DNA from: Hydractinia symbiolongicarpus
Lineage: Eukaryota > Cnidaria > Hydrozoa > Anthoathecata > Hydractiniidae
Reading direction: 5' to 3'
Length of the DNA: 64,000 bases
NCBI RefSeq assembly: GCF_029227915.1
Contig: NC_079881.1
Span: forward strand, 26,947,501 to 27,011,500
Shown: piece after piece, positions 23,666 to 36,930 of the stretch
Layout of the letters: the number at the start of each line of letters is the position of its first letter
Position numbering within the stretch: the stretch's first letter is position 1
Notes under the pieces: generated by a model
Seen by the model: only the letters and a program-made list of their open reading frames with translations
Told to the model about the DNA's origin: nothing
Databases searched by the model: none
Program-made: the position numbers and the translations under genes

Positions 23666-25287
23666 GTGAAAGATAACTTAAAAAATCGTTCTGGAAATGA
23701 GTTTACTCACAGGGTACTTTCTTTGTATGCATTCGACTATACGGGACAAGCCCGGGATTTACGAGAAATCGCGGGTTTTCGTTTGCCGGCGATTAAACTT
23801 CTTTTATTCAGCGTCTCATCAAAAATGAAAACAAGTTTGAAAACTACCAGTCTCATGCGTTTTAGTGGTGAAAAAATAATTTAAAAAATCGTTCGGGAAA
23901 TGAGTTTACTCCCTGGGTACTTTCTTTGTATACTTTTGACTATACGGGCCGAGTCCGGGGTTTACGGGAAATGGCGGGTTTTCGTTTGCCGGCGATTAAA
24001 CTCCTTTTATTCAGCGTCTCATCAAAAATGAAAACATTTTTAAAAACTACAAGTCTCATGGGCTTTAGTGGTGAAATAATAATTTAAAAAATCGTTCGGG
24101 AAATGAGTTTAATCCCTTTGTATTTTCTTTGTATACCTTTGTCTATACGGGCTGAGTCTGGGATTTACAGGAAATCGCAGGTTTTCGTTTGCCGGCGATT
24201 AAACTTCTTTTATTCAGCGTCTCATAAAAAATGAAAACATTTTTGAAAACTACAAGTCTCATGCGTTTTAGTGGTGAAAAAATAATTTAAAAAATCGTTC
24301 GGAAAATGAGTTTACTCCCTGGGTACTTTCTTTGTATACTTTTGACTATACGGGCCAAGCCCGGGATTTACGGGAAATCGCAGGTTTCCGTTTGCCGGCG
24401 ATTAAACTTCTTTTATTTAGCTTCTTATCAAAAATGAAAACATTTTTGAAAACTAAAAGTCTCATGGGCTTTAGTGGTGAAATAATAATTTAAAAAATCG
24501 TTCGGGAAATGAGTTTACTCCCTGGGTATTTTCTTTGTATACCTTTGACTATACGGGCCGAGTCTGGGATTTACGGGAAATCGCAGGTTTTCGTTTACCG
24601 GCGATTAAACTTCTTTTATTCAGCGTCTCATAAAAAATGAAAACATTTTTGAAAACTACAAGTCTCATGCGATTTAGTAGTGAAAGATAACTTAAAAAAT
24701 CGTTCTGGAAATGAGTTTACTCACAGGGTACTTTCTTTGTATGCATTCGACTATACGGGACAAGCCCGGGATTTACGAGAAATCGCGGGTTTTCGTTTGC
24801 CGGCGATTAAACTTCTTTTATTCAGCGTCTCATCAAAAATGAAAACAAGTTTGAAAACTACCAGTCTCATGCGTTTTAGTGGTGAAAAAATAATTTAAAA
24901 AATCGTTCGGGAAATGAGTTTACTCCCTGGGTACTTTCTTTGTATACTTTTGACTATACGGGCCGAGTCCGGGGTTTACGGGAAATGGCGGGTTTTCGTT
25001 TGCCGGCGATTAAACTCCTTTTATTCAGCGTCTCATCAAAAATGAAAACATTTTTAAAAACTACAAGTCTCATGGGCTTTAGTGGTGAAATAATAATTTA
25101 AAAAATCGTTCGGGAAATGAGTTTAATCCCTTTGTATTTTCTTTGTATACCTTTGTCTATACGGGCCGAGTCTGGGATTTACAGGAAATCGCAGGTTTTC
25201 GTTTGCCGGCGATTAAACTTCTTTTATTCAGCGTCTCATAAAAAATGAAAACATTTTTGAAAACTACAAGTCTCATGCGATTTAGTA
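23666..25287 (+). repeat. 8-mer higher-order repeat, copy 2 (1622 bp)
   Basis: A tandem copy of the preceding 8-mer. The differences seen are few, for example CGGGCTGAG against CGGGCCGAG near 24150 and AAACTTC against AAACGTC near 24404. A third copy starts at 25288 and runs for about three monomers. Confidence 0.92.
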
Positions 25288-28127
25288 GTGAAAGATAACT
25301 TAAAAAATCGTTCTGGAAATGAGTTTACTCACAGGGTACTTTCTTTGTATGCATTCGACTATACGGGACAAGCCCGGGATTTACGAGAAATCGCGGGTTT
25401 TCGTTTGCCGGCGATTAAACTTCTTTTATTCAGCGTCTCATCAAAAATGAAAACAAGTTTGAAAACTACCAGTCTCATGCGTTTTAGTGGTGAAAAAATA
25501 ATTTAAAAAATCGTTCGGGAAATGAGTTTACTCCCTGGGTACTTTCTTTGTATACTTTTGACTATACGGGCCGAGTCCGGGGTTTACGGGAAATGGCGGG
25601 TTTTCGTTTGCCGGCGATTAAACTCCTTTTATTCAGCGTCTCATCAAAAATGAAAACATTTTTAAAAACTACAAGTCTCATGGGCTTTAGTGGTGAAATA
25701 ATAATTTAAAAAATCGTTCGGGAAATGAGTTTAATCCCTTTGTATTTTCTTTGTATACCTTTGTCTATACGGGCCGAGTCTGGGATTTACAGGAAATCGC
25801 AGGTTTTCGTTTGCCGGCGATTAAACTTCTTTTATTCAGCGTCTCATAAAAAATGAAAATATTTTTGAAAATTACAAGTCTCATGCGATTTAGTGGTGAA
25901 AAGATAGTTTAAAAAATCGTTCTGGAAATGAGTTTACTCACAGGGTACTTTCTTTGTATACATTCGACTATACGGGACAAGCCCAGGATTTACAGGAAAT
26001 CGCGGGTTTTCGTTTGCCGGCGATTAAACCTCTTTCATTAAGCGTCTCATTAAAAATGAAAACATTTTTGAAAACTAGAAGTCTCATTCGTTCCAGTAGT
26101 GCAGATATAATTTGAAAAATCGTTCGGGAAATCAGTTTACTCCTTGGGTACTTTCTTTATATACATTCAACTATACGGGCCAAGCCCGGGATTTACGGGA
26201 AATCGCGGGTTTTCGTTTGCCGGCGATTAAACTTCTTTTATTCAGCGTCTCATCAAAAATGAAAACAAGTTTTAAAACTACAAGTCTCATGCGTTTTAGT
26301 GGTGAAAAAATAATTTAAAAAATCGTTCGGAAAATGAGTTTACTCCCTGGGTACTTTCTTTGTATACTTTTGACTATACGGGCCAAGCCCGGGATTTACG
26401 GGAAATCGCGGGTTTTCGTTTGCCGGCGATTAAACTTCTTTTATTCAGCTTCTTATCAAAAATGAAAACATTTTTGAAAACTACAAGTCTCATGGGCTTT
26501 AATGGTGAAATAATAATTTAAAAAATCGTTCGGGAAATGAGTTTACTCCCTGGGTATTTTCTTTGTATACCTTTGACTATACGGGCCGAGTCTGGGATTT
26601 ACGGGAAATCGCAGGTTTTCGTTTGCCGGCGATTAAACTTCTTTTATTCAGCGTCTCATCAAAAATGAAAACAAGTTTGAAAACTACAAGTCTCATGCGT
26701 TTTAGTGGTGAAAAAATAATTTAAAAAATCGTTCGGGAAATGAGTTTACTCCCTGGGTACTTTCTTTGTATACTTTTGACTATACGGGCCGAGTCCGGGG
26801 TTTACGGGAAATGGCGGGTTTTCGTTTGCCGGCGATTAAACTCCTTTTATTCAGCGTCTCATCAAAAATGAAAACATTTTTAAAAACTACAAGTCTCATG
26901 GGCTTTAGTGGTGAAATAATAATTTAAAAAATCGTTCGGGAAATGAGTTTAATCCCTTTGTATTTTCTTTGTATACCTTTGTCTATACGGGCCGAGTCTG
27001 GGATTTACAGGAAATCGCAGGTTTTCGTTTGCCGGCGATTAAACTTCTTTTATTCAGCGTCTCATAAAAAATGAAAACATTTTTGAAAACTACAAGTCTC
27101 ATGCGTTTTAGTGGTGAAAAAATAATTTAAAAAATCGTTCGGAAAATGAGTTTACTCCCTGGGTACTTTCTTTGTATACTTTTGACTATACGGGCCAAGC
27201 CCGGGATTTACGGGAAATCGCAGGTTTCCGTTTGCCGGCGATTAAACTTCTTTTATTTAGCTTCTTATCAAAAATGAAAACATTTTTGAAAACTAAAAGT
27301 CTCATGGGCTTTAGTGGTGAAATAATAATTTAAAAAATCGTTCGGGAAATGAGTTTACTCCCTGGGTATTTTCTTTGTATACCTTTGACTATACGGGCCG
27401 AGTCTGGGATTTACGGGAAATCGCAGGTTTTCGTTTACCGGCGATTAAACTTCTTTTATTCAGCGTCTCATAAAAAATGAAAACATTTTTGAAAACTACA
27501 AGTCTCATGCGATTTAGTAGTGAAAGATAACTTAAAAAATCGTTCTGGAAATGAGTTTACTCACAGGGTACTTTCTTTGTATGCATTCGACTATACGGGA
27601 CAAGCCCGGGATTTACGAGATATCGCGGGTTTTCGTTTGCCGGCGATTAAACTTCTTTTATTCAGCGTCTCATCAAAAATGAAAACAAGTTTGAAAACTA
27701 CCAGTCTCATGCGTTTTAGTGGTGAAAAAATAATTTAAAAAATCGTTCGGGAAATGAGTTTACTCCCTGGGTACTTTCTTTGTATACTTTTGACTATACG
27801 GGCCGAGTCCGGGGTTTACGGGAAATGGCGGGTTTTCGTTTGCCGGCGATTAAACTCCTTTTATTCAGCGTCTCATCAAAAATGAAAACATTTTTAAAAA
27901 CTACAAGTTTCATGGGCTTTAGTGGTGAAATAATAATTTAAAAAATCGTTCGGGAAATGAGTTTAATCCCTTTGTATTTTCTTTGTATACCTTTGTCTAT
28001 ACGGGCCGAGTCTGGGATTTACAGGAAATCGCAGGTTTTCGTTTGCCGGCGATTAAACTTCTTTTATTCAGCGTCTCATAAAAAATGAAAACATTTTTGA
28101 AAACTACAAGTCTCATGCGATTTAGTA
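25288..28127 (+). repeat. 14-mer higher-order unit, copy 1 (2840 bp)
   Basis: The order is B'-A-E-B-C-A-D-A-E-A-D-B'-A-E. Landmarks recur 2840 bp later: B' at 25288/28128 and 27520/30360, and C at 26112/28952. A private GAGATATCGCGGG occurs near 27617. Confidence 0.87.
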
Positions 28128-30967
28128 GTGAAAGATAACTTAAAAAATCGTTCTGGAAATGAGTTTACTCACAGGGTACTTTCTTTGTATGCATTCGACT
28201 ATACGGGACAAGCCCGGGATTTACGAGAAATCGCGGGTTTTCGTTTGCCGGCGATTAAACTTCTTTTATTCAGCGTCTCATCAAAAATGAAAACAAGTTT
28301 GAAAACTACCAGTCTCATGCGTTTTAGTGGTGAAAAAATAATTTAAAAAATCGTTCGGGAAATGAGTTTACTCCCTGGGTACTTTCTTTGTATACTTTTG
28401 ACTATACGGGCCGAGTCCGGGGTTTACGGGAAATGGCGGGTTTTCGTTTGCCGGCGATTAAACTCCTTTTATTCAGCGTCTCATCAAAAATGAAAACATT
28501 TTTAAAAACTACAAGTCTCATGGGCTTTAGTGGTGAAATAATAATTTAAAAAATCGTTCGGGAAATGAGTTTAATCCCTTTGTATTTTCTTTGTATACCT
28601 TTGTCTATACGGGCCGAGTCTGGGATTTACAGGAAATCGCAGGTTTTCGTTTGCCGGCGATTAAACTTCTTTTATTCAGCGTCTCATAAAAAATGAAAAT
28701 ATTTTTGAAAACTACAAGTCTCATGCGATTTAGTGGTGAAAAGATAGTTTAAAAAATCGTTCTGGAAATGAGTTTACTCACAGGGTACTTTCTTTGTATA
28801 CATTCGACTATACGGGACAAGCCCAGGATTTACAGGAAATCGCGGGTTTTCGTTTGCCGGCGATTAAACCTCTTTCATTAAGCGTCTCATTAAAAATGAA
28901 AACATTTTTGAAAACTAGAAGTCTCATTCGTTCCAGTAGTGCAGATATAATTTGAAAAATCGTTCGGGAAATCAGTTTACTCCTTGGGTACTTTCTTTAT
29001 ATACATTCAACTATACGGGCCAAGCCCGGGATTTACGGGAAATCGCGGGTTTTCGTTTGCCGGCGATTAAACTTCTTTTATTCAGCGTCTCATCAAAAAT
29101 GAAAACAAGTTTTAAAACTACAAGTCTCATGCGTTTTAGTGGTGAAAAAATAATTTAAAAAATCGTTCGGAAAATGAGTTTACTCCCTGGGTACTTTCTT
29201 TGTATACTTTTGACTATACGGGCCAAGCCCGGGATTTACGGGAAATCGCGGGTTTTCGTTTGCCGGCAATTAAACTTCTTTTATTCAGCTTCTTATCAAA
29301 AATGAAAACATTTTTGAAAACTACAAGTCTCATGGGCTTTAATGGTGAAATAATAATTTAAAAAATCGTTCGGGAAATGAGTTTACTCCCTGGGTATTTT
29401 CTTTGTATACCTTTGACTATACGGGCCGAGTCTGGGATTTACGGGAAATCGCAGGTTTTCGTTTGCCAGCGATTAAACTTCTTTTATTCAGCGTCTCATC
29501 AAAAATGAAAACAAGTTTGAAAACTACAAGTCTCATGCGTTTTAGTGGTGAAAAAATAATTTAAAAAATCGTTCGGAAAATGAGTTTACTCCCTGGGTAC
29601 TTTCTTTGTATACTTTTGACTATACGGGCCAAGCCCGGGATTTACGGGAAATCGCGGGTTTCCGTTTGCCGGCGATTAAACTTCTTTTATTCAGCTTCTT
29701 ATCAAAAATGAAAACATTTTTGAAAACTAAAAGTCTCATGGGCTTTAGTGGTGAAATAATAATTTAAAAAATCGTTCGGGAAATGAGTTTACTCCCTGGG
29801 TATTTTCTTTGTATACCTTTCACTATACGGGCCGAGTCTGGGATTTACGGGAAATCGCAGGTTTTCGTTTGCCGGCGATTAAACTTCTTTTATTCAGCGT
29901 CTCATAAAAAATGAAAACATTTTTAAAAACTACAAGTCTCATGCGTTTTAGTGGTGAAAAAATAATTTAAAAAATCGTTCGGAAAATGAGTTTACTCCCT
30001 GGGTACTTTCTTTGTATACTTTTGACTATACGGGCCAAGCCCGGGATTTACGGGAAATCGCAGGTTTCCGTTTGCCGGCGATTAAACTTCTTTTATTTAG
30101 CTTCTTATCAAAAATGAAAACATTTTTGAAAACTAAAAGTCTCATGGGCTTTAGTGGTGAAATAATAATTTAAAAAATCGTTCGGGAAATGAGTTTACTC
30201 CCTGGGTATTTTCTTTGTATACCTTTGACTATACGGGCCGAGTCTGGGATTTACGGGAAATCGCAGGTTTTCGTTTACCGGCGATTAAACTTCTTTTATT
30301 CAGCGTCTCATAAAAAATGAAAACATTTTTGAAAACTACAAGTCTCATGCGATTTAGTAGTGAAAGATAACTTAAAAAATCGTTCTGGAAATGAGTTTAC
30401 TCACAGGGTACTTTCTTTGTATGCATTCGACTATACGGGACAAGCCCGGGATTTACGAGAAATCGCGGGTTTTCGTTTGCCGGCGATTAAACCTCTTTCA
30501 TTAAGCGTCTCATTAAAAATGAAAACATTTTTAAAAAATACAAGTCTCATTCGTTCTAATGGTGGAGAAATAAGTTGAAAAATCGTTCGGGAAATCAGTT
30601 TACTCCTTGAGTACTTTCTTTATATACATTCAACTATACGGGCAAAGCCCGGGATTTACGGGAAATCGCGGGTTTTCGCTTGCCGGCGATTAAACTTCTT
30701 TTATTCAGCGTCTCATCAAAAATGAAAACAAGTTTGAAAACTACAAGTCTCATGCGTTTTAGTGGTGAAAAAATAATTTAAAAAATCGTTCGGAAAATGA
30801 GTTTACTCCCTGGGTACTTTCTTTGTATACTTTTGACTATACGGGCCAAGCCCTGGATTTACGGGAAATCGCGGGTTTTCGTTTGCCGGCGATTAAACTT
30901 CTTTTATTCAGCTTCTTATCAAAAATGAAAACATTTTTGAAAACTACAAGTCTCATGGGCTTTAGTG
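28128..30967 (+). repeat. 14-mer higher-order unit, copy 2 (2840 bp)
   Basis: It has the same spacing as the copy to its left, but the middle differs in class. Where copy 1 has A-E (26726-27132) this copy has A-D with GCCAAGCCC, so monomers were exchanged without changing unit length. The segment 28128-30280 also has a near-identical copy at 38147-40299. Confidence 0.85.
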
Positions 30968-31369
30968 GTGAAATAATAATTTAAAAAATCGTTCGGGAAA
31001 TGAGTTTACTCCCTGGGTATTTTCTTTGTATACCTTTGACTATACGGGCCGAGTCTGAGATTTACGGGAAATCGCAGGTTTTCGTTTGCCGGCGATTAAA
31101 CTTCTTTTATTCAGCGTCTCATGAAGAATGAAAACAAGTTTTAAAACTGCAAGTCTCATGCGTTTTAGTGGTGAAAAAATAATTTAAAAAATCGTTCGGA
31201 AAATGAGTTTACTCCCTTGGTACTTTCTTTGTATACTTTTGACTATACAGGCCAAGCCCGGGATCTACGGGAAATCGCAGGTTTTCGTTTGCCGGTGATT
31301 AAACTTCTTTCATTCAGCGTCTCATCAAAAATAAAAACATTTTTGAAAACTACAAGTCTCATGCGATTT
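30968..31369 (+). repeat. Satellite, two monomers between HOR blocks
   Basis: It contains a D unit with GAGTCTGAGATTT and an A unit with CCCTTGGTAC, ACAGGCC, GGATCTACGG and GCCGGTGATT. The same private combination recurs near 40470 and 44814, tying this part to the 4343-bp repeat. Confidence 0.82.
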
Positions 31370-31975
31370 AGTGGTGAAAAAAAAATTTAAAAAATCGTTC
31401 GGAAAATGAATTTACTCCCTGGGTACTTTCTTCGTATACATTCGACTACACGGGCCAAGCCGGGATTTAGGGGAAATCGCTGGTTTTCGTTTGCCAGCGA
31501 ATAAACCTCTTTCATTAAACGTCTCATCAAAAATGAAAACATTTTTGAAAACTACAAGTCTCATGCGTTTTAGTGGTGAAAAAATAATTTAAAAAATCGT
31601 TCGGGAAATGAGTTTACTCCCTGGTACTTTCTTTGTATACTTTTGACTATACGGGCCGAGTCCGGAATTTACGGGAAATCGCGGGTTTTTGTTTGCCGAC
31701 GATTAAACTTCTTTTATTCAGCGTCCCATCAAAAATGAAAACATTTTTGAAAACTACAAGTCTCATGCGTTTTAGTGGTGAAAAGTAATTTAAAAAATCG
31801 TTCGGGAAATGAGTTTACTCCCTGGGTATTTTCTTTGTATACCTTTGTCTATACGGGCCGAGTCTGGGATTTACAGGAAATCGCAGGTTTTCGTTTGCCG
31901 GCGATTAAACTTCTTTTATTCAGCGTCTCATAAAAAATGAAAATATTTTTGAAAACTACAAGTCTCATGCGATTT
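31370..31975 (+). repeat. 3-mer repeat with F, copy 1 (about 606 bp)
   Basis: F, A (with CTCCCTGGTAC, one G missing) and a D/E-like unit preceded by GAAAAGTAATTT (one base short). Offsets to the next copy are 606 bp before and 607 bp after 31460, because a C is missing from CCAAGCCGGG here. Confidence 0.87.
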
Positions 31976-32580
31976 AGTGGTGAAAAAAAAATTTAAAAAA
32001 TCGTTCGGAAAATGAATTTACTCCCTGGGTACTTTCTTCGTATACATTCGACTACACGGGCCAAGCCCGGGATTTAGGGGAAATCGCTGGTTTTCGTTTG
32101 CCAGCGAATAAACCTCTTTCATTAAACGTCTCATCAAAAATGAAAACATTTTTGAAAACTACAAGTCTCATGCGTTTTAGTGGTGAAAAAATAATTTAAA
32201 AAATCGTTCGGGAAATGAGTTTACTCCCTGGTACTTTCTTTGTATACTTTTGACTATACGGGCCGAGTCCGGAATTTACGGGAAATCGCGGGTTTTTGTT
32301 TGCCGGCGATTAAACTTCTTTTATTCAGCGTCCCATCAAAAATGAAAACATTTTTGAAAACTACAAGTCTCATGCGTTTTAGTGGTGAAAAGTAATTTAA
32401 AAAATCGTTCGGGAAATGAGTTTACTCCCTGGGTATTTTCTTTGTATACCTTTGTCTATACGGGCCGAGTCTGGGATTTACAGGAAATCGCAGGTTTTCG
32501 TTTGCCGGCGATTAAACTTCTTTTATTCAGCGTCTCATAAAAAATGAAAATATTTTTGAAAACTACAAGTCTCATGCGAT
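31976..32580 (+). repeat. 3-mer repeat with F, copy 2 (607 bp)
   Basis: A tandem copy of the preceding trimer. Its last two monomers begin the large block also found at 40861 and 45204. Confidence 0.87.
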
Positions 32581-34060
32581 TTAGTGGTGAAAAGATAATT
32601 TAAAAAATCGTTCTGGAAATGAGTTTACTCACAGGGTACTTTCTTTGTATACATTAGACTATACGGGACAAGCCCAGGATTTACAGGAAATCGCGGGTTT
32701 TCGTTTGCCGGCGATTAAACCTCTTTCATTAAGCGTCTCATTAAAAATGAAAACATTTTTGAAAACTAGAAGTCTCATTCGTTCCAGTAGTGCAGATATA
32801 ATTTGAAAAATCGTTCGGGAAATCAGTTTACTCCTTGGGTACTTTCTTTATATACATTCAACTATACGGGCCAAGCCCGGGATTTACGGGAAATCGCGGG
32901 TTTTCGTTTGCCGGCGATTAAACTTCTTTTATTCAGCGTCTCATCAAAAATGAAAACAAATTTTAAAACTACAAGTCTCATGCGTTTTAGTGGTGAAAAA
33001 ATAATTTAAAAAATCGTTCGGAAAATGAGTTTACTCCCTGGGTACTTTCTTTGTATACATTCGACTATACGGGACAAGCCCAGGATTTACGGGAAATCGC
33101 GGGTTTTCGTTTGCCGGCGATTAAACCTCTTTCATTAAGCGTCTCATTAAAAATGAAAACATTTTTGAAAACTAGAAGTCTCATTCGTTCCAGTAGAGCA
33201 GATATAATTTGATTATTCAGCGTCTCCTCAAAAATGAAAACATTTTTAAAAACTACAAGTCTCATGGGCTTTAGTGGTGAAATAATAATTTAAAAAATCG
33301 TTCGGGAAATGAGTTTAATCCCTTTGTATTTTCTTTGTATACCTTTGTCTATACGGGCCGAGTCTGGGATTTACAGGAAATCGCAGGTTTTCGTTTGCCG
33401 GCGATTAAACTTCTTTTATTCAGCGTCTCATAAAAAATGAAAATATTTTTGAAAACTACAAGTCTCATGCGATTTAGTGGTGAAAAGATAATTTAAAAAA
33501 TCGTTCTGGAAATGAGTTTACTCACAGGGTACTTTCTTTGTATACATTCGACTATACGGGACAAGCCCAGGATTTACAGGAAATCGCGGGTTTTCGTTTG
33601 CCGGCGATTAAACCTCTTTCATTAAGCGTCTCATTAAAAATGAAAACATTTTTGAAAACTAGAAGTCTCATTCGTTCCAGTAGTGCAGATATAATTTGAA
33701 AAATCGTTCGGGAAATCAGTTTACTCCTTGGGTACTTTCTTTATATACATTCAACTATACGGGCCAAGCCCGGGATTTACGGGAAATTGCGGGTTTTCGT
33801 TTGCCGGCGATTAAACTTCTTTTATTCAGCGTCTCATCAAAAATGAAAACAAATTTTAAAACTACAAGTCTCATGCGTTTTAGTGGTGAAAAAATAATTT
33901 AAAAAATCGTTCGGAAAATGAGTTTACTCCCTGGGTACTTTCTTTGTATACTTTTGACTATACGGGCCAAGCCCGGGATTTACGGGAAATCGCGGGTTAC
34001 CGTTTGCCGGCGATTAAACTTCTTTTATTCAGCTTCTTATCAAAAATGAAAACATTTTTG
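32259..34060 (+). repeat. Large HOR core, copy I (about 1.8 kb)
   Basis: This stretch recurs 8602 bp later (40861) and again 4343 bp after that (45204). It contains two class C units with AAAACAAATTTTAAAAC (32803, 33696), the variant CATTAGACTATAC near 32653, and the truncated monomer at 33212. All of these private features are shared by the three copies. Confidence 0.92.
33015..33298 (+). repeat. Fused and truncated monomer pair, copy I
   Basis: A monomer with an A-type head and B-type body runs to 33212. It is joined directly to the last 86 bp of another monomer, so 284 bp replace the expected 406. The junction lies between 33212 and 33213 (AATTTGA then TTATTCAG). I see no microhomology across it. 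This is the only clear out-of-register join in the window apart from its copies. Confidence 0.9.
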
Positions 34061-34870
34061 AAAACTAAAAGTCTCATGGGCTTTAGTGGTGAAATAATAA
34101 TTTAAAAAATCGTTCGGGAAATGAGTTTACTCCCTGGGTATTTTCTTTGTATACCTTTGACTATACGGGCCGAGTCTGGGATTTACGGGAAATCGCAGGT
34201 TTTCGTTTGCCGGCGATTAAACTTCTTTTATTCAGCGTCTCATAAAAAATGAAAACATTTTTGAAAACTACAAGTCTCATGCGATTTAGTAGTGAAAGAT
34301 AACTTAAAAAATCGTTCTGGAAATGAGTTTACTCACAGGGTACTTTCTTTGTATGCATTCGACTATACGGGACAAGCCCGGGATTTACGAGAAATCGCGG
34401 GTTTTCGTTTGCCGGCGATTAAACCTCTTTCATTAAGCGTCTCATTAAAAATGAAAACATTTTTAAAAACTACAAGTCTCATTCGTTCTAATGGTGGAGA
34501 AATAAGTTGAAAAATCGTTCGGGAAATCAGTTTACTCCTTGGGTACTTTCTTTATATACATTCAACTATACGGGCCAAGCCCGGGATTTACGGGAAATCG
34601 CGGGTTTTCGCTTGCCGGCGATTAAACTTCTTTTATTCAGCGTCTCATCAAAAATGAAAACAAGTTTGAAAACTACAAATCTCATGCGTTTTAGTGGTGA
34701 AAAAATAATTTAAAAAATCGTTCGGAAAATGAGTTTACTCCCTGGGTACTTTCTTTGTATACTTTTGACTATACGGGCCAAGCCCGGGATTTACGGGAAA
34801 TCGCGGGTTTTCGTTTGCCGGCGATTAAACTTCTTTTATTCAGCTTCTTATCAAAAATGAAAACATTTTT
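34061..34870 (+). repeat. Four-monomer segment present only in copy I
   Basis: A D-B'-C-A segment. Left of it the offset to the second copy is 8602 bp, and right of it the offset is 7791 bp. The difference of 811 bp is four monomers less one base. It was either inserted here or lost before the second and third copies were made. Confidence 0.85.
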
Positions 34871-36930
34871 GAAAACTACAAGTCTCATGGGCTTTAGTGG
34901 TGAAATAATAATTTAAAAAATCGTTCGGGAAATGAGTTTACTCCCTGGGTATTTTCTTTGTATACCTTTGACTATACGGGCCGAGTCTGAGATTTACGGG
35001 AAATCGCAGGTTTTCGTTTGCCGGCGATTAAACTTCTTTTATTCAGCGTCTCATAAAGAATGAAAACAAGTTTTTAAAACTGCAAGTCTCATGCGTTTTA
35101 GTGGTGAAAAAATAATTTAAAAAATCGTTCGGAAAATGAGTTTACTCCCTTGGTACTTTCTTTGTATACTTTTGACTATACAGGCCAAGCCCGGGATTTA
35201 CGGGAAATCGCGGGTTTTCGTTTGCCGGCGATTAAACTTCCTTTATTCATCTTCTTATCAAAAATGAAAACATTTTTGAAAACTACAAGTCTCATGGGCT
35301 GTAGTGGTGAAATAATAATTTAAAAAATCGTTCGGGAAATGAGTTTACTCCCTGGGTATTTTCTTTGTATACCTTTGACTATACGGGCCGAGTCTGGGAT
35401 TTACGGGAAATCGCAGGTTTTCGTTTGCCGGTGATTAAACTTCTTTCATTCAGCGTCTCATCAAAAATAAAAACATTTTTGAAAACTACAAGTCTCATGC
35501 GATTTAGTGGTGAAAAAAAAATTTAAAAAATCGTTCGGAAAATGAATTTACTCCCTTGGTACTTTCTTCGTATACATTCGACTACACGGGCCAAGCCCGG
35601 GATTTAGGGGAAATCGCTGGTTTTCGTTTGCCAGCGATTAAACCTCTTTCATTAAGCGTCTCATCAAAAATGAAAACATTTTTGAAAACTACAAGTCTAA
35701 TGCGTTTTAGTGGTGAAAAAATAATTTAAAAAATCGTTCGGGAAATGAGTTTACTCCCTGGGTACTTTCTTTGTATACTTTTGACTATACGGGCCGAGTC
35801 CGGAATTTACGGGAAATCGCGGGTTTTTGTTTGCCGGCGATTAAACTTCTTATATTCAGCATCCCATCAAAAATGAAAACATTTTTGAAAACTACAAGTC
35901 TCATGCGTTTTAGTGGTCAAAAAATAATATCAAAAATCCTTCGGGAAATGAGTTTACTCCCTGGGTACTTTCTTTGTATACTTTTGACTATACGGAGCAA
36001 GCCCGGGATTTACGGGAAATCGCTGGTTTTCGTTTGCCGGCGATTAAACCTCTTTCATTAAGCGCTTCATAGAAAATGAAAACATTTTTGAAAACTACAA
36101 GTCTCATGCGTTTTAGTGGTGAAAAAATAATTTAAAATATCGTTCGGAAAATGAGTTTACTCCCTGGGTACTTTTTTTGTATACTTTTGACTATAGAGGC
36201 CGAGTCCGGGGTTTACGGGAAATGGCGATTTTTCGTTTGCCGGCGATTAAACTCCTTTTATTCAGCGTCTCATCAAAAATGAAAACATTTTTAAAAACTA
36301 CAAGTCTCATGGGCTTTAGTGGTGAAATAATAATTTAAAAAATCGTTCGGGAAATGAGTTTAATCCCTTTGTATTTTCTTTGTATACCTTTGTCTATACG
36401 GGCCGAGTCTGGGATTTACAGGAAATCGCAGGTTTTCGTTTGCCGGCGATTAAACTTCTTTTATTCAGCGTCTCATAAAAAATGAAAATATTTTTGAAAA
36501 CTACAAGTCTCATGCGATTTAGTGGTGAAAAGATAATTTAAAAAATCGTTCTGGAAATGAGTTTACTCACAGGGTACTTTCTTTGTATGCATTCGACTAT
36601 ACGGGACAAGCCCGGGATTTACGAGAAATCGCGGGTTTTCGTTTGCCGGCGATTAAACTTCTTTTATTTAGCTTCTTATCAAAAATGAAAACATTTTTGA
36701 AAACTAAAAGTCTCATGGGCTTTAGTGGTGAAATAATAATTTAAAAAATCGTTCGGGAAATGAGTTTACTCCCTGGGTATTTTCTTTGTATACCTTTGAC
36801 TATACGGGCCGAGTCTGGGATTTACGGGAAATCGCAGGTTTTCGTTTACCGGCGATTAAACTTCTTTTATTCAGCGTCTCATAAAAAATGAAAACATTTT
36901 TGAAAACTACAAGTCTCATGCGATTTAGTA
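34871..36930 (+). repeat. Large HOR, right part of copy I, plus transition
   Basis: The order is D-A-D-F-A1-A2-A3-E-B'-type-D. The segment to about 35705 matches 42662-43496 at 7791 bp, and 35540-36620 matches 47471-48551 at 11931 bp. Private marks include CTATAGAGGCCGAG (36193 and 48123) and CATAAAGAATG with an extra T in AAGTTTTTAAAAC. Confidence 0.85.

Noticed and set aside
32803-33902. 893-bp spacing read as a different monomer family
   Set aside because: The odd spacing is fully explained by five 203-bp monomers less the 122-bp deletion.
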